Shown: positions 43,059-53,614, numbered from the stretch's first letter. The stretch: DNA of 64,000 nt from Arcicella rosea (GCF_014204325.1 NZ_JACHKT010000002.1:62001-126000); one strand, 5' to 3'. Notes: a model not told the origin generated them from the letters alone. Numbers and translations: made by a program.

Positions 43059-43126
43059 TCAAAATGATTTTCAGTATTGACATTTTAAGTTTATAATCAA
43101 GATATTTCGTTATACATATTAGATAT

Positions 43127-46100
43127 ATGGAAAATAATACAAAACGATATTGGAGAGGGCTTGAGGAATTAACCAATGAAGCAGAATTTGTAAAGTATGC
43201 TCATCGTGAATTTGGAGATGCCCCTACAACGGATGAAAAAGGAGAAGCTATTATTGATGGTACAAACACCAATCGCCGTGACTTTTTAAAAGTACTTGGT
43301 TTTGGAGTATCAGCAGTTACTTTGGCAGCTTGCGAAGCGCCAGTAAAAAAGACTATCCCTTATTTGAACAAACCAGAAGATGTAGAACCAACGATTGCAA
43401 ACTGGTATGCATCTACTTTTACAGATGGTGGTGACTATGCTTCGGTATTAGTTAAAACTCGTGAAGGTCGTCCAATTAAAATTGAAGTAAACCCTCAGTC
43501 ATCTCTTACAAAAGGTATTTCTGCTCGTGTTCATGCTTCTGTTTTAAGTCTTTATGACAACGAAAAGTTAAAAGGTGCTTTAATTGCAGGAGCTAGTGCA
43601 GACTGGAAAGTAGCTGACAAAGAAATTATTTCAGAACTTACTAAAGTAGCAGCTAAAGGTGGACAGATTAGAATTGTATCAAATACAATTTTATCACCAA
43701 CTACCAAAAAAGTAATCTCTGAGTTTATTGCAAAATATCCTACAACACAATTAGTAACTTATGATGCTAACTCGTTGTCTGGTCTTGCACAAGCAAACGG
43801 AGGTATTTTACCAAGTTTTGATTTTAGTAAAGCAAAAACGATTGTTTCTATCGGTGCTGATTTCTTAGGAACTTGGTTATCAGGAGATGAATTTTCAGAA
43901 CAATGGGCTAAAACTCGTAGAGTTAGCTCTGCTGAAGGTGGAAACAAAGAGATGTCTCGTCATTATCAGTTTGAGACTATCATGTCTATGACTGGTGCTA
44001 ATTCAGATTATCGTGCAACTTATAAACCATCGCAAGAAGGTTTAGTTGTAGCTTCACTTTACAATGCAGTAGCTTCTAAACTTGGTGCTACAACGATTGC
44101 TACTTCAACTGTAAAAGTTGATCATCTTGATAAAGCTGCTGCTGACTTAGTAGCAACTAAAGGTGCATCATTGGTTGTTTCTGGTTCAAATGATCCAGCG
44201 GTTCAGTCAATTATTGTTGCTATCAACAGTTTGTTAGGATCTTACGGAACGACTATTGATGCAGGTTCTCCTGTAAACTATCGTTCAGGTTCAGATTCAG
44301 CAATGAATAGCTTTATTTCTGAAGCGAAAGCTGGTCAAATTGCTGCAGTAATCTTCTATAATGCTAATCCAGTGTATAACCACCCACGTGGAGCAGAATT
44401 AGCAGAAGCATTACCAAAAATTGGATTAACGATTTCAACTAACGACAGAGCAGACGAAACAGGTTCACTTTGTAAATATAGTACTCCAGATTCTCATTAT
44501 TTAGAATCTTGGAATGATTCAGAACCTAAGAAAGGTTACTTCTCATTCATTCAGCCTACTATCTTAACAATTTTCAAGACTCGTCAAGCACAATCTAGCT
44601 TCTTAACATGGGCAGGATTGAACGGAGACTATGCTACTTATCTTGAAAATAGTTGGTCTGCAATTTTAGGCGGAAAAGTTGCTTGGTCTAAAGTATTGCA
44701 CGATGGTATTTATGAGTTAGGTTCAACTGTTTCTGCAGTAACACCAGCTGTAAATCTTGCAGAAGCTGCTACTTTAGTTGCTAAAAACTATAAAGCTACT
44801 TCTGATAAAATGGAATTAGCTATTTATGAAAAAGTAATTATGGGTTCTGGTTCTCAGGCAAATAACCCTTGGTTACAAGAATGTCCAGAGCCAGTTTCTA
44901 AAGCATGTTGGGGTAATTATGCCACTGTATCTTTAGCAACGGCTAAAAAATTAGCTTTAGAACAAGAAGTAGAATTAGATACGCTTGAAGTAGAAGTAAC
45001 AGTAAATGGTAAATCTGTTAAGTTACCGTTCATTGTTCAACCAGGTCAGGCAAACGATACAGTAGCTATCGCTATAGGTTACGGACGCACTAAAGCTGGT
45101 AAATCTGCTGATGGTGTAGGTGTCAACGCTTATCCATTTGCTTCAGTTGTTAATGGAAATATCGCTTACTTCAATGTAGGTGATGTTCAAGTAAAAGCAA
45201 CAGGCGAAACTGCTAAAATTGCTCGTACGCAAACTCACAATACAGTAATGGCTCGTGAGGCTGTAGTTCAAGAAACTGTACTAGGTGCTTACAAGAAAAA
45301 TGTAGAAGCTGGTCGTTTCAAACCAGAAATTTCAACAGCAGAAGGTAAGAAAAGTGCATTAGACATTACATTGTGGAATGGTCACAAATATAATAATCAC
45401 GCATGGGGTATGGTCATTGACCTTAACACATGTACTGGTTGTTCAGCTTGTGTGGTTTCTTGTAATGCTGAAAATAATATTGCAGTAGTTGGTCGTCAAG
45501 AAGTAATTAACCGTCGTGAAATGCACTGGATGCGTATCGACCGTTATTATTCTTCTGATGCTGATGTGGAAGATGTAAAAGGATTAGAATATGCTTCTGA
45601 AAATCCAGAAGTTGTATTTCAACCAATGTTATGTCAACACTGTAATAACGCTCCTTGTGAAACAGTTTGTCCAGTATTGGCAACTACTCACTCTACAGAA
45701 GGACTTAACCAAATGACTTACAACCGTTGTATCGGTACACGTTACTGTGCTAACAACTGTCCATATAAAGTTCGTCGTTTCAACTGGTTCCGTTATTATC
45801 AAACAGATGAGTATGATTTCCACTTCAACAACGATTTAGGTCGTATGGTGATTAACCCAGACGTAACAGTTCGTTCACGTGGAGTTATGGAAAAATGCTC
45901 AATGTGTGTTCAACGTATCCAAGCAGGTAAATTAGAAGCGAAGAAAGAAAAGAGAAGACCAAAAGATGGAGAAATCCAAACTGCTTGTTCTCAGTCTTGT
46001 CCAACTAATGCTATTACTTTTGGAGATATGAATGATGAAACATCAGAAATCTCAAAATTATTAGCAGTAGAACGTAAAGGCCGTGCATTTGGTGTAATCG

Positions 46101-46207
46101 AAGAAATTAATGTTAAGCCAAGTATTTCTTACTTAGTGAAAATCCGTAACAAGGATGAAGTAGTTAAAAAAGAAGAGGCTAAAGCTGAGCATAAAGAACA
46201 CGCATAA
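43127..46207 (+). CDS. actB: Alternative complex III subunit ActB (molybdopterin-like/iron-sulfur)
   Basis: ActB is a fusion of a molybdopterin-oxidoreductase-like domain that in ACIII lacks the cofactor and an iron-sulfur domain on the periplasmic side. The 1026-residue protein has a twin-arginine motif NRRDFLK (49-55) with the lipobox TLAAC (cysteine 69), predicting Tat export and lipidation. The C-terminal part (about 740-980) carries four cysteine clusters: CTGCSACVVSC, CQHCNNAPCETVC, CIGTRYCANNC and EKCSMC with ACSQSCPTNA. That suits three [4Fe-4S] and one [3Fe-4S] centre, as known for the family. It follows actA by 68 bp. Confidence 0.96.
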   Translation: MENNTKRYWRGLEELTNEAEFVKYAHREFGDAPTTDEKGEAIIDGTNTNRRDFLKVLGFGVSAVTLAACEAPVKKTIPYLNKPEDVEPTIANWYASTFTDGGDYASVLVKTREGRPIKIEVNPQSSLTKGISARVHASVLSLYDNEKLKGALIAGASADWKVADKEIISELTKVAAKGGQIRIVSNTILSPTTKKVISEFIAKYPTTQLVTYDANSLSGLAQANGGILPSFDFSKAKTIVSIGADFLGTWLSGDEFSEQWAKTRRVSSAEGGNKEMSRHYQFETIMSMTGANSDYRATYKPSQEGLVVASLYNAVASKLGATTIATSTVKVDHLDKAAADLVATKGASLVVSGSNDPAVQSIIVAINSLLGSYGTTIDAGSPVNYRSGSDSAMNSFISEAKAGQIAAVIFYNANPVYNHPRGAELAEALPKIGLTISTNDRADETGSLCKYSTPDSHYLESWNDSEPKKGYFSFIQPTILTIFKTRQAQSSFLTWAGLNGDYATYLENSWSAILGGKVAWSKVLHDGIYELGSTVSAVTPAVNLAEAATLVAKNYKATSDKMELAIYEKVIMGSGSQANNPWLQECPEPVSKACWGNYATVSLATAKKLALEQEVELDTLEVEVTVNGKSVKLPFIVQPGQANDTVAIAIGYGRTKAGKSADGVGVNAYPFASVVNGNIAYFNVGDVQVKATGETAKIARTQTHNTVMAREAVVQETVLGAYKKNVEAGRFKPEISTAEGKKSALDITLWNGHKYNNHAWGMVIDLNTCTGCSACVVSCNAENNIAVVGRQEVINRREMHWMRIDRYYSSDADVEDVKGLEYASENPEVVFQPMLCQHCNNAPCETVCPVLATTHSTEGLNQMTYNRCIGTRYCANNCPYKVRRFNWFRYYQTDEYDFHFNNDLGRMVINPDVTVRSRGVMEKCSMCVQRIQAGKLEAKKEKRRPKDGEIQTACSQSCPTNAITFGDMNDETSEISKLLAVERKGRAFGVIEEINVKPSISYLVKIRNKDEVVKKEEAKAEHKEHA

Positions 46208-46222
46208 TATTGTCAGAATGAT

Positions 46223-46269
46223 ATTGAAGAGTAATATTTATAAATAGATTTTACTCTTCAATCATTTTT
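46223..46269 (+). terminator. Terminator-like hairpin between actB and actC
   Basis: ATTGAAGAGTAA (46223-46234) pairs perfectly with TTACTCTTCAAT (46251-46262) and is followed by C, A and seven T residues. It lies inside an operon, so it may only partly stop transcription or mark a processing site. Confidence 0.6.
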
Positions 46270-46310
46270 TTTGATCCATCACTGAAATTAAAACTATCAA
46301 ATATTAAAAT

Positions 46311-47720
46311 ATGTCGCACGTAGTATCACCCATAAGAGAAACCCTCGTTTCAGGCGGTAAATCTTATCACGACGTTACAAATGATATTTGTAAGCAAGTA
46401 GAAGGGGCTCCAACGAAGGAATGGAAAATTGCTTTCGGAGTATCTCTCGTAGTTTTTGCTTACGGTGCTTATTGTCTATTCTGGACATGGTGGCAAGGAA
46501 TCGGAGTCTGGGGCTTAAATAAAACAGTTGGCTGGGCTTGGGATATTACCAACTTCGTATGGTGGGTAGGTATTGGGCACGCTGGTACTTTGATTTCTGC
46601 AGTACTTTTATTGTTCCGTCAGAAATGGAGAACATCTATTAACCGTGCTGCTGAAGCAATGACAATTTTTGCCGTACTTTGTGCTGCTTCATTTATCTTG
46701 GCTCACATGGGTCGTCCTTGGTTATTCCACTGGGCATTACCTTTGCCAAATACATTTGGTTCACTTTGGGTAAACTTCAACTCTCCATTAGTTTGGGACG
46801 TTTTCGCTATCTCAACTTACCTTTCAGTATCATTAGTATTCTGGTATTTAGGACTTGTTCCGGATTTAGCAACAATTCGTGATAGAGCACAAACTAAAGC
46901 TTCTAAATTCTGGTACGGTTTGTTTAGTTTAGGTTGGAATGGTTCAGCAAAAACTTGGGCACGTTATGAATACGTATCTTTAATTCTTGCAGGTATTTCA
47001 ACGCCACTTGTACTTTCTGTACACACGATTGTATCAATGGACTTTGCAACTTCTGTAATTCCAGGATGGCATACAACTATTTTCCCTCCATACTTCGTTG
47101 CTGGTGCGATTTTCTCAGGTTTTGCAATGGTACAATCTTTATTATTGATTACTCGTGTAGTATTCAAACTAGAAGATTATATCACAATTGAGCACATCGA
47201 AATGATGAACATCATCATTACTGTTACAGGTTCAATCGTAGGTATTGCTTATTTAACGGAATTCTTCATTGCTTGGTATTCAGGAGTAGAGTATGAAAGT
47301 TACTGTTTCGTTAACCGTGCTACTGGACCTTACTGGTGGGCATATTGGATGATGATGAGCTGTAACGTTATTTCTCCACAACTTTTCTGGTTCAAAAAAT
47401 TACGTACAAGTATCCTTGTTTCATTCATTTTATCTGTGATTGTAAATATCGGTATGTGGTTCGAACGTTTTGTAATTATCGTTTCTTCATTACACCGTGA
47501 TTATATCCCTTCTTCATGGGCTATGTTCTCGCCAACAATGTATGATATTGGTGATTATATTTTCTCTTTCGGATTATTCTTTACATTATTCTTCTTGTTT
47601 GCGAAATTCTTACCTGTAATCAATATGTTCGAGGTTAAGTCTGTAATGAAAGGTGTTTCAACAAACTACCCTTTCAAGAAAAAACAAGGGGGAGAAAAAT
47701 CTAAAGAAAATGTTCACTAG
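46311..47720 (+). CDS. actC: Alternative complex III subunit ActC (NrfD-like membrane protein)
   Basis: ActC is an integral membrane subunit of the NrfD/PsrC family that carries the quinol site in alternative complex III. The 469-residue protein has about ten membrane helices; recognisable blocks include [36 protein letters not shown] and [34 protein letters not shown]. The last is the conserved core containing the histidine and aspartate implicated in quinol chemistry in this family. It lies between actB and actD. Confidence 0.95.
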   Translation: MSHVVSPIRETLVSGGKSYHDVTNDICKQVEGAPTKEWKIAFGVSLVVFAYGAYCLFWTWWQGIGVWGLNKTVGWAWDITNFVWWVGIGHAGTLISAVLLLFRQKWRTSINRAAEAMTIFAVLCAASFILAHMGRPWLFHWALPLPNTFGSLWVNFNSPLVWDVFAISTYLSVSLVFWYLGLVPDLATIRDRAQTKASKFWYGLFSLGWNGSAKTWARYEYVSLILAGISTPLVLSVHTIVSMDFATSVIPGWHTTIFPPYFVAGAIFSGFAMVQSLLLITRVVFKLEDYITIEHIEMMNIIITVTGSIVGIAYLTEFFIAWYSGVEYESYCFVNRATGPYWWAYWMMMSCNVISPQLFWFKKLRTSILVSFILSVIVNIGMWFERFVIIVSSLHRDYIPSSWAMFSPTMYDIGDYIFSFGLFFTLFFLFAKFLPVINMFEVKSVMKGVSTNYPFKKKQGGEKSKENVH

Positions 47721-47778
47721 TAATTAAGTTCAACATTTTACTAGTTACAAATCACAAAACAGAATAAAGATTCAAACA

Positions 47779-48303
47779 ATGGATTCAACAGAAAGATATT
47801 TAGTCGGAGTATATGATGATGATGATGAAGTCTTACAAGCTGTAACAACAGTGAAGAAAAGCGGAATCAAAATCGAGGAAGTTTATACTCCATTCCCAAT
47901 TCACGGATTAGATGTTGCAATTGGGCATCCACGTACTCGTATTCCTATCGCAGCCTTTTTATTCGGTTGTTTAGGTTTAACATGTATTTTCTCTTTGATA
48001 AACTATACAATGGTTTTCGACTGGCCAATGATTATTGGGGGTAAAGATTTCTTTGCTTTACCAGACTGGATTCCAGTTTCATTTGAAGGTACAGTATTGT
48101 TTACTGCCTTTGGTATGGTTGGTACTTTCTTAGTATCAAACAGCTTATGGCCAGGTAAGAAACCAAGAACTTTCGATTTAAGAAGCACAGATGATAGATT
48201 TATTTTGACTGTCAATATGGCAAATAATAAAAAGTCAGAATCAGAAATCGAATCTATTTTGAAAGCAACTGGTGCAATCGAAGTGAACGTTAAGCAATTT
48301 TAG
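47779..48303 (+). CDS. actD: Alternative complex III subunit ActD (DUF3341)
   Basis: ActD is a small membrane subunit of alternative complex III (DUF3341). The 174-residue protein has a soluble N-terminal ferredoxin-like part (YLVGVYDDDDEVLQAVTTVKKSGIKIEEVYTPFPIHGLD), two membrane helices (about 55-80 and 100-125) and a cytoplasmic tail. The FPIHGLD and IGGKDFFALPDWIPVSFE segments are typical. It lies between actC and actE in the conserved order. Confidence 0.94.
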   Translation: MDSTERYLVGVYDDDDEVLQAVTTVKKSGIKIEEVYTPFPIHGLDVAIGHPRTRIPIAAFLFGCLGLTCIFSLINYTMVFDWPMIIGGKDFFALPDWIPVSFEGTVLFTAFGMVGTFLVSNSLWPGKKPRTFDLRSTDDRFILTVNMANNKKSESEIESILKATGAIEVNVKQF

Positions 48304-48359
48304 TTTATGTCACTTGAAATGATTTCTAAGTGATTGACGAAAAAAATATTTCTAAAATT

Positions 48360-48977
48360 ATGTTTACTAACAAAACAAAAAGTCTTTTAGTAAGTGGGGT
48401 TATCGCATTATCACTAACTGCTTGTAAAGACAAACATAACGATCCAGGTACTGAATTTGCTCCTAACATGTATCATTCGGTAGGATATGAGCCAATGTCA
48501 CAGTCAGAAGGAGATACAAACCATATTAATCCATACGGAATGAATATGCGTTTACCTGTAAAAGGAACTGTACCTCGTAGTAATTTTGGTAAAACACAAA
48601 GTGATTCTGTGAACGCTAAATTACTTCAAATGGATTTAATTGCTCGAAACATTAAATCTGGAGACATGGCTTCTTCTGAAGCTATGTTAAGTAATCCTTT
48701 TGCTCCGACAGAGAAAAATCTTGAGTCTGGAAAAGAACAATACGAAAGATTCTGTCAGCACTGTCATGGTGAGGCTGGAAAAGGGGATGGTCTTGTTGGA
48801 AAAAAATATGCAGGTGTGCCTGTATATTCATCTGATGCTTTGAAAGATGTAAATGACGGACATATTTATCATACAATTACACATGGAAAAGGCAGAATGT
48901 GGGCTCATGGTTCACAGATTTCTTCTGCTGACCGTTGGAAGATTGTATTGTATGTTCATGAATTACAAAAGCAATAG
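48360..48977 (+). CDS. actE: Alternative complex III subunit ActE (monoheme cytochrome c lipoprotein)
   Basis: ActE is the monoheme cytochrome c of alternative complex III. From ATG 48360 it has 205 residues with a lipoprotein signal ending in LSLTAC. A linker with NMYHSVGYEPMSQ and NPYGMNMRLPVKGTVPR, as in other ActE proteins, leads to the heme site CQHCH (in YERFCQHCHGEAGKGDG). A histidine- and methionine-bearing distal segment follows (HGKGRMWAHGSQI). The frame is open upstream to 48330 but the signal begins at 48360. Confidence 0.94.
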   Translation: MFTNKTKSLLVSGVIALSLTACKDKHNDPGTEFAPNMYHSVGYEPMSQSEGDTNHINPYGMNMRLPVKGTVPRSNFGKTQSDSVNAKLLQMDLIARNIKSGDMASSEAMLSNPFAPTEKNLESGKEQYERFCQHCHGEAGKGDGLVGKKYAGVPVYSSDALKDVNDGHIYHTITHGKGRMWAHGSQISSADRWKIVLYVHELQKQ

Positions 48978-49059
48978 TATTTCTTGCTAAAGATTATTTC
49001 GGAGTTTCATTGCAAACTCTTTAAAAGTATAAAATCAAACTTACAAACTTTATAGTATA

Positions 49060-50391
49060 ATGGCGGGACATTCACATTTTTCCCCAGCTAACGTCGAAGA
49101 ATATTTTGAGTTCACGGCGGAGGGTCGCAAGAGAATCATTTATGCTTTTGTGGCTGGAGTTGTAGCTCTACTAGTTGGAATTTATTTGTTATCACGTGGT
49201 GAAGGGCACGAAGTAGTTCAAGCTGCTGCTGAACATGGTGCTGAGCACGGAGAACACCTTTCTGGCGGAGCAGTTTCTCATCATGGAGATTACGACTGGA
49301 CGAACCGTATTTGGGCAAACGTTTGGTTAAACGGAGTATATTTTACAGGTATTGCTGTAATTGGTATGTTTTTCGTTTCAATTCAATACCTTGCTAAAGC
49401 AGGTTGGTCATCAGTTTTAAAAAGAGTTCCTGAGGCATTTCCACGCTTTTTGATGATAACAGGTCCAATTTTAATTTTGACTTTCATCTTAAAAGGAGAT
49501 GTCATTTTTCACTGGATGCACCACGGAATTACAGATAAAGGAAGCGAGCATTACGACAAAATTATTGCTGGTAAATCTGGATATTTGAATTTTGGTTTCT
49601 TCTTAGGAAGAATGGTTGTGTTTTTTGTGCTTTGGTTACTTCTTTGGAGTTGGATGCGTAAAAAATCAATTGACGAAGATTTGAATGGAGGTACTACTAA
49701 TTTTTACGATATGGTGAAAATTGCTACAGGGTTTATTGTAGTAATGGGTATTTCAAGTTCAATGTCTGCTTGGGACTGGGTTATGTCTATTGACACACAC
49801 TGGTTCTCTACGATGTTCGGTTGGTATATGTTCTCTTCATGGCATGTTACAGGTTTAGCTACTATTACTTTAACAGTATTGTTATTGAAAGACAAAGGGT
49901 ATATGCAATATGTGAATTTTAACCATTTGCACGATTTGGGTAAATTTATGTTTGCATTCTCTATTTTCTGGACTTACGTTTGGTTTGAGCAATTCTTATT
50001 GATTTACTATGCTAACTTCCCAGAAGAAACTATTTATTTCTTGGAGCGTTGGGAAGGACACGATAAGCTTTACAAGGCTACTGAAATTTTGAATGTTGTA
50101 TTCAACTTCTTTTTCCCATTCTTAGTAATGATGACTCGTGACGCAAAGAGAACTGCTATTTTCTTGAAAATCTGTTGTTGCTTTATCTTGGTAGGTCATT
50201 ATTTAGACTTTTATCAAATGATTATGCCAGGTGTACTTGGTCCACACGGTGGATTTGGATTAGTAGAGTTTGGTATGGTTACTATTTTTGCTTCTGCATT
50301 CATTTACATTGTTTCAAGTGAATTAACGAAAGCTTCTTTAGTCGCTAAAAACCATCCTTTCTTAGAAGAAGCACTTCATCACGACATTTAA
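49060..50391 (+). CDS. actF: Alternative complex III subunit ActF (NrfD-like membrane protein)
   Basis: ActF is the second NrfD-like membrane subunit of alternative complex III. The 443-residue protein has about ten helices. A histidine-rich first periplasmic loop (EHGAEHGEHLSGGAVSHHG, about residues 58-76) may bind metal. Other blocks are FFVSIQYLAKAGWSSVLKRVPEAFPR, WVMSIDTHWFSTMFGWYMFSSWHVTGLA and LHDLGKFMFAFSIFWTYVWFEQFLLIYYANFPEET. It ends the act block and is followed by a hairpin and the oxidase genes, as in other Bacteroidota, where the two complexes form a supercomplex. Confidence 0.95.
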   Translation: MAGHSHFSPANVEEYFEFTAEGRKRIIYAFVAGVVALLVGIYLLSRGEGHEVVQAAAEHGAEHGEHLSGGAVSHHGDYDWTNRIWANVWLNGVYFTGIAVIGMFFVSIQYLAKAGWSSVLKRVPEAFPRFLMITGPILILTFILKGDVIFHWMHHGITDKGSEHYDKIIAGKSGYLNFGFFLGRMVVFFVLWLLLWSWMRKKSIDEDLNGGTTNFYDMVKIATGFIVVMGISSSMSAWDWVMSIDTHWFSTMFGWYMFSSWHVTGLATITLTVLLLKDKGYMQYVNFNHLHDLGKFMFAFSIFWTYVWFEQFLLIYYANFPEETIYFLERWEGHDKLYKATEILNVVFNFFFPFLVMMTRDAKRTAIFLKICCCFILVGHYLDFYQMIMPGVLGPHGGFGLVEFGMVTIFASAFIYIVSSELTKASLVAKNHPFLEEALHHDI

Positions 50392-50407
50392 TTTTATTAA
50401 TATTGAA

Positions 50408-50436
50408 AAAAATGTTTTATCACAAAAAACATTTTT
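50408..50436 (+). terminator. Hairpin between actF and coxB
   Basis: AAAAATGTTTT (50408-50418) pairs with AAAACATTTTT (50426-50436) around a 7-nt loop. It is AT-only apart from one pair in each arm, so it is a weak terminator at most. Confidence 0.4.
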
Positions 50437-50482
50437 GATAAACATTTTATTAAGAATTTATAATTAAAATTTATTTACGAAC

Positions 50483-51589
50483 ATGACGTATTTAATAGGA
50501 CTTTTGTCAGTAATATTCTTGATTTTGGCAATAATGATTGTCAACAAGAGTATGGCTTTATCAAAAGGTATTCAGGGTACTGAAACAGACGCTGATGTAC
50601 CAGTTGACGGAGCTAATAATCTAAATGCAATTGGGTTCATTATATTCTTGGTTTTAGGTTCTATTGGTGCAGCATGGTCGTTTTTCCACGCAAGACCAGA
50701 CTTTTTACCAGTTGCAGCATCAGAACATGGTGTTAAAACGGATAGTATGTTTTGGATTTCAATGGGTGTAATTACTTTCGCATTTTTTGTTACTAATGCT
50801 CTTTTGTTTGTCTTCCCTTTTCTCTATCGTTACAAAAAAGGAAATGTTGCAACTTTCTATCCTGTTAATCACAAGTTAGAACTTATCTGGACAGTTATTC
50901 CTGCTATTGTAATGGCAGTACTTGTATTTACAGGCTGGAGAACTTGGAGAGACATTACTTCACAAGCACCAGGTAATGCTGTTGTAATTGAAGTGACAGG
51001 TCACCAGTTCGGATGGTATGTTAGATATGCAGGTAATGATGACAATAAACTGGGAAATAATAACTACAAGCTGATTGATAATACAAACAGTATAGGCATT
51101 GATTTTACAGATGAAAAATCATTTGATGACTTTACTGCCAACGAAATGCATATTCCAAAAGGAGTGCCTGTATTATTGAAAATTAAAGCTCAAGACGTAT
51201 TACACTCTGTTTATCTACCTTATCAAAGAGTTAAGATGGATGCAGTACCAGGAATGCCAACTAAATTCTGGTTTGTACCAACGATTTCAACAGATGAGAT
51301 GCGTTATAAAACAGGAAATCCTGATTTTAATTACAAGTTGAACTGTACTGAAATCTGTGGGAGTGGTCACTTTGGTATGGCAATTACAGTTTTTGTTGAT
51401 GAACCAGATGAATATGCAGCTTGGTGTAAACAACAAAAACCTTTCTTGACTCAAAATCCTGATTACCTAGCTAAAGTTCCTGAAAAGTTCAAAACAAAAG
51501 CTCAAAAATACATTGAAGCTCCAGTTGTTGAAACAGACAGTACTACAGCAACAGAGACAGTTACAGCTGGAACGGCATCTTTACGTTAA
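50483..51589 (+). CDS. coxB: Cytochrome c oxidase subunit II
   Basis: Subunit II carries the CuA centre that takes electrons from cytochrome c or directly from alternative complex III. The 368-residue protein starts with a membrane helix, has two further helices (about 50-65 and 90-150), and a periplasmic cupredoxin domain. CuA ligands are H241 (DVLHSVYLP), C288, C292, H296 and M299 (CTEICGSGHFGM). A low-complexity tail rich in Thr and Ala ends the protein. It follows actF by 91 bp and precedes coxA by 34 bp. Confidence 0.96.
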   Translation: MTYLIGLLSVIFLILAIMIVNKSMALSKGIQGTETDADVPVDGANNLNAIGFIIFLVLGSIGAAWSFFHARPDFLPVAASEHGVKTDSMFWISMGVITFAFFVTNALLFVFPFLYRYKKGNVATFYPVNHKLELIWTVIPAIVMAVLVFTGWRTWRDITSQAPGNAVVIEVTGHQFGWYVRYAGNDDNKLGNNNYKLIDNTNSIGIDFTDEKSFDDFTANEMHIPKGVPVLLKIKAQDVLHSVYLPYQRVKMDAVPGMPTKFWFVPTISTDEMRYKTGNPDFNYKLNCTEICGSGHFGMAITVFVDEPDEYAAWCKQQKPFLTQNPDYLAKVPEKFKTKAQKYIEAPVVETDSTTATETVTAGTASLR

Positions 51590-51623
51590 ACTACTTATTC
51601 AACAAGAATAAATTTTATTAATT

Positions 51624-53507
51624 ATGGCAACTGCGACACTAAACGCTACCGATGCTCACACACACGAGCATGAACACGAGCATCACGAGTTAGGCTTTGT
51701 ACAAAAATATATTTTCTCAGAAGACCACAAAACAATTGCTAAGCAGTACTTAATTTCTGGTATTATTTGGGCGTTTTTTGGTGGTGCGATGTCAATTATT
51801 TTTCGTTTGCAATTAGGATTCCCTGATATGGATTTAACTTGGTTAAAGCCAGTATTAGGTCAATGGATTGTTGATGGAAAACTTGAGAAAGAGTTTTATT
51901 TAGCACTTGTTACAATGCACGGAACCATCATGGTATTCTTTGTATTAACTGCTGGTTTGTCTGGTACTTTCTCTAACTTTTTGATTCCTCTTCAAATTGG
52001 AGCAAGAGATATGGCTTCTGGCTTTATCAACATGTTATCTTATTGGTTCTTCTTTTTAGCATCAATAATCATGTTTGCTTCTTTGTTTACTGAAACGGGG
52101 CCAGCATCGGGTGGTTGGGTAATTTATCCTCCATTAAGTGCTTTACCACAAGCAATGCCAGGTTCTGGCTTAGGGATGACTTTGTGGTTAACAAGTATGA
52201 CATTCTTTATTGTTTCACAGTTGATGGGAGGTATTAACTATATTTGTACAGTTATCAACCTTCGTACACGTGGAATGTCGTTTACTAAATTACCATTAAC
52301 AATCTGGGCATTCTTCTTTACAGCGATTTTAGGTCTTTTATCTTTCCCTGTATTGTTATCGGCTGCATTATTATTGATTTTCGACCGTAGCTTTGGTACA
52401 TCGTTCTATTTGTCAGAAATCTATATTGGTGGTGAAGCTTTACCAAACGTAGGTGGTTCGGCTATTTTATACCAACACTTATTCTGGTTCTTAGGTCACC
52501 CTGAAGTATATATCGTATTACTTCCTGCTTTAGGTATTACTTCTGAAATTATTGCTACTAACTCTCGTAAGCCAATCTTTGGTTATCGTGCGATGATTGG
52601 TTCAATGATGGGTATTACAATGCTTGCATTTATTGTATGGGCTCACCACATGTTTGTAACAGGTATGAATCCATTCCTTGGCTCGGTATTTATGTTCTTG
52701 ACGTTGATTATTGCAGTGCCTTCAGCGGTTAAAGCATTTAACTATATTACAACACTTTGGAAAGGTAATATCATCTTTACTCCGGCGATGTTGTTCTCTA
52801 TTGGTCTTGTATCTTTGTTTATCTCAGGTGGTTTAACTGGTATTATTCTTGGGAACGCTGCATTAGATATTAACTTACACGATACTTACTTCGTAGTTGC
52901 TCACTTCCACTTAGTAATGGGAGCTGCATCTTTCTTCGGATTGATGGCAGGAGTTTATCACTGGTTTCCAAAAATGTTTGGAAAAATGATGAATAAAAAT
53001 ATGGGTTATGCTCACTTCTGGGCAACTTTCATCGGTGTTTATTGTGTATTCTTTCCAATGCACTATGTAGGCTTAGCAGGTTTCCCACGTCGTTATTATT
53101 CATTTACGGCTTTAGGTAATGGTAGAATGGAAGCTTTTATTGATATGAACATGTTTATTTCAATTGCAGCTATTTTAACATTCACGGCACAAGTAATCTT
53201 TGTAATCAACTTTGTTTATTCTATCTTCAAAGGAAAAACAGCTCCTCAGAACCCTTGGAACTCTACTACTTTAGAATGGACTACTCCAGTTGAACCAGTA
53301 CATGGTAACTGGCCAGGTGAAATTCCAGCAGTATATCGTTGGGCTTATGACTATAGTAAACCAGGTTCAGCAGTTGATTTTATTCCTCAGAACGTTCCGT
53401 ATTCAGCAACACCTGAATCTAACTTACCAGAGGAAAATGATGAGATTGCACATGAAAAAGATATTGAAGATTTATTAGATATTCAAAATTCATCTTACAG
53501 TCATTAA
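51624..53507 (+). CDS. coxA: Cytochrome c oxidase subunit I
   Basis: This is the catalytic subunit of an A-type heme-copper oxidase that reduces oxygen to water. The 627-residue protein has 12 or more helices. Ligands visible are H99 (TMHGTIM, low-spin heme), H292 with the cross-linked Y296 (GHPEVY), H341-H342 (AHHMF, CuB), and H427 and H429 (AHFHLVMG). The N-terminus is histidine-rich (HTHEHEHEHH). A terminator-like hairpin follows, separating it from the assembly genes. Confidence 0.97.
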   Translation: MATATLNATDAHTHEHEHEHHELGFVQKYIFSEDHKTIAKQYLISGIIWAFFGGAMSIIFRLQLGFPDMDLTWLKPVLGQWIVDGKLEKEFYLALVTMHGTIMVFFVLTAGLSGTFSNFLIPLQIGARDMASGFINMLSYWFFFLASIIMFASLFTETGPASGGWVIYPPLSALPQAMPGSGLGMTLWLTSMTFFIVSQLMGGINYICTVINLRTRGMSFTKLPLTIWAFFFTAILGLLSFPVLLSAALLLIFDRSFGTSFYLSEIYIGGEALPNVGGSAILYQHLFWFLGHPEVYIVLLPALGITSEIIATNSRKPIFGYRAMIGSMMGITMLAFIVWAHHMFVTGMNPFLGSVFMFLTLIIAVPSAVKAFNYITTLWKGNIIFTPAMLFSIGLVSLFISGGLTGIILGNAALDINLHDTYFVVAHFHLVMGAASFFGLMAGVYHWFPKMFGKMMNKNMGYAHFWATFIGVYCVFFPMHYVGLAGFPRRYYSFTALGNGRMEAFIDMNMFISIAAILTFTAQVIFVINFVYSIFKGKTAPQNPWNSTTLEWTTPVEPVHGNWPGEIPAVYRWAYDYSKPGSAVDFIPQNVPYSATPESNLPEENDEIAHEKDIEDLLDIQNSSYSH

Positions 53508-53525
53508 GATGTTAAAACCTCTAAG

Positions 53526-53582
53526 ATTGAGAATATGTTAATTTAGGCTATCTTAAATTAATATATTCTCAATTTTTCTTTT
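53526..53582 (+). terminator. Terminator after coxA
   Basis: ATTGAGAATAT and TTAATTTA (53526-53545) pair with TAAATTAA and ATATTCTCAAT (53554-53573), leaving one mismatch, and a T-rich tail follows. It separates coxA from ctaA. Confidence 0.75.
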
Positions 53583-53614
53583 TAGAAGATTCATTTACTT
53601 CGATTTCGTATTAA

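Noticed and set aside
43127-46207. ActB as an active molybdenum enzyme
   Set aside because: The ACIII gene order and known loss of the cofactor in ActB make this a structural relic of the molybdopterin fold.
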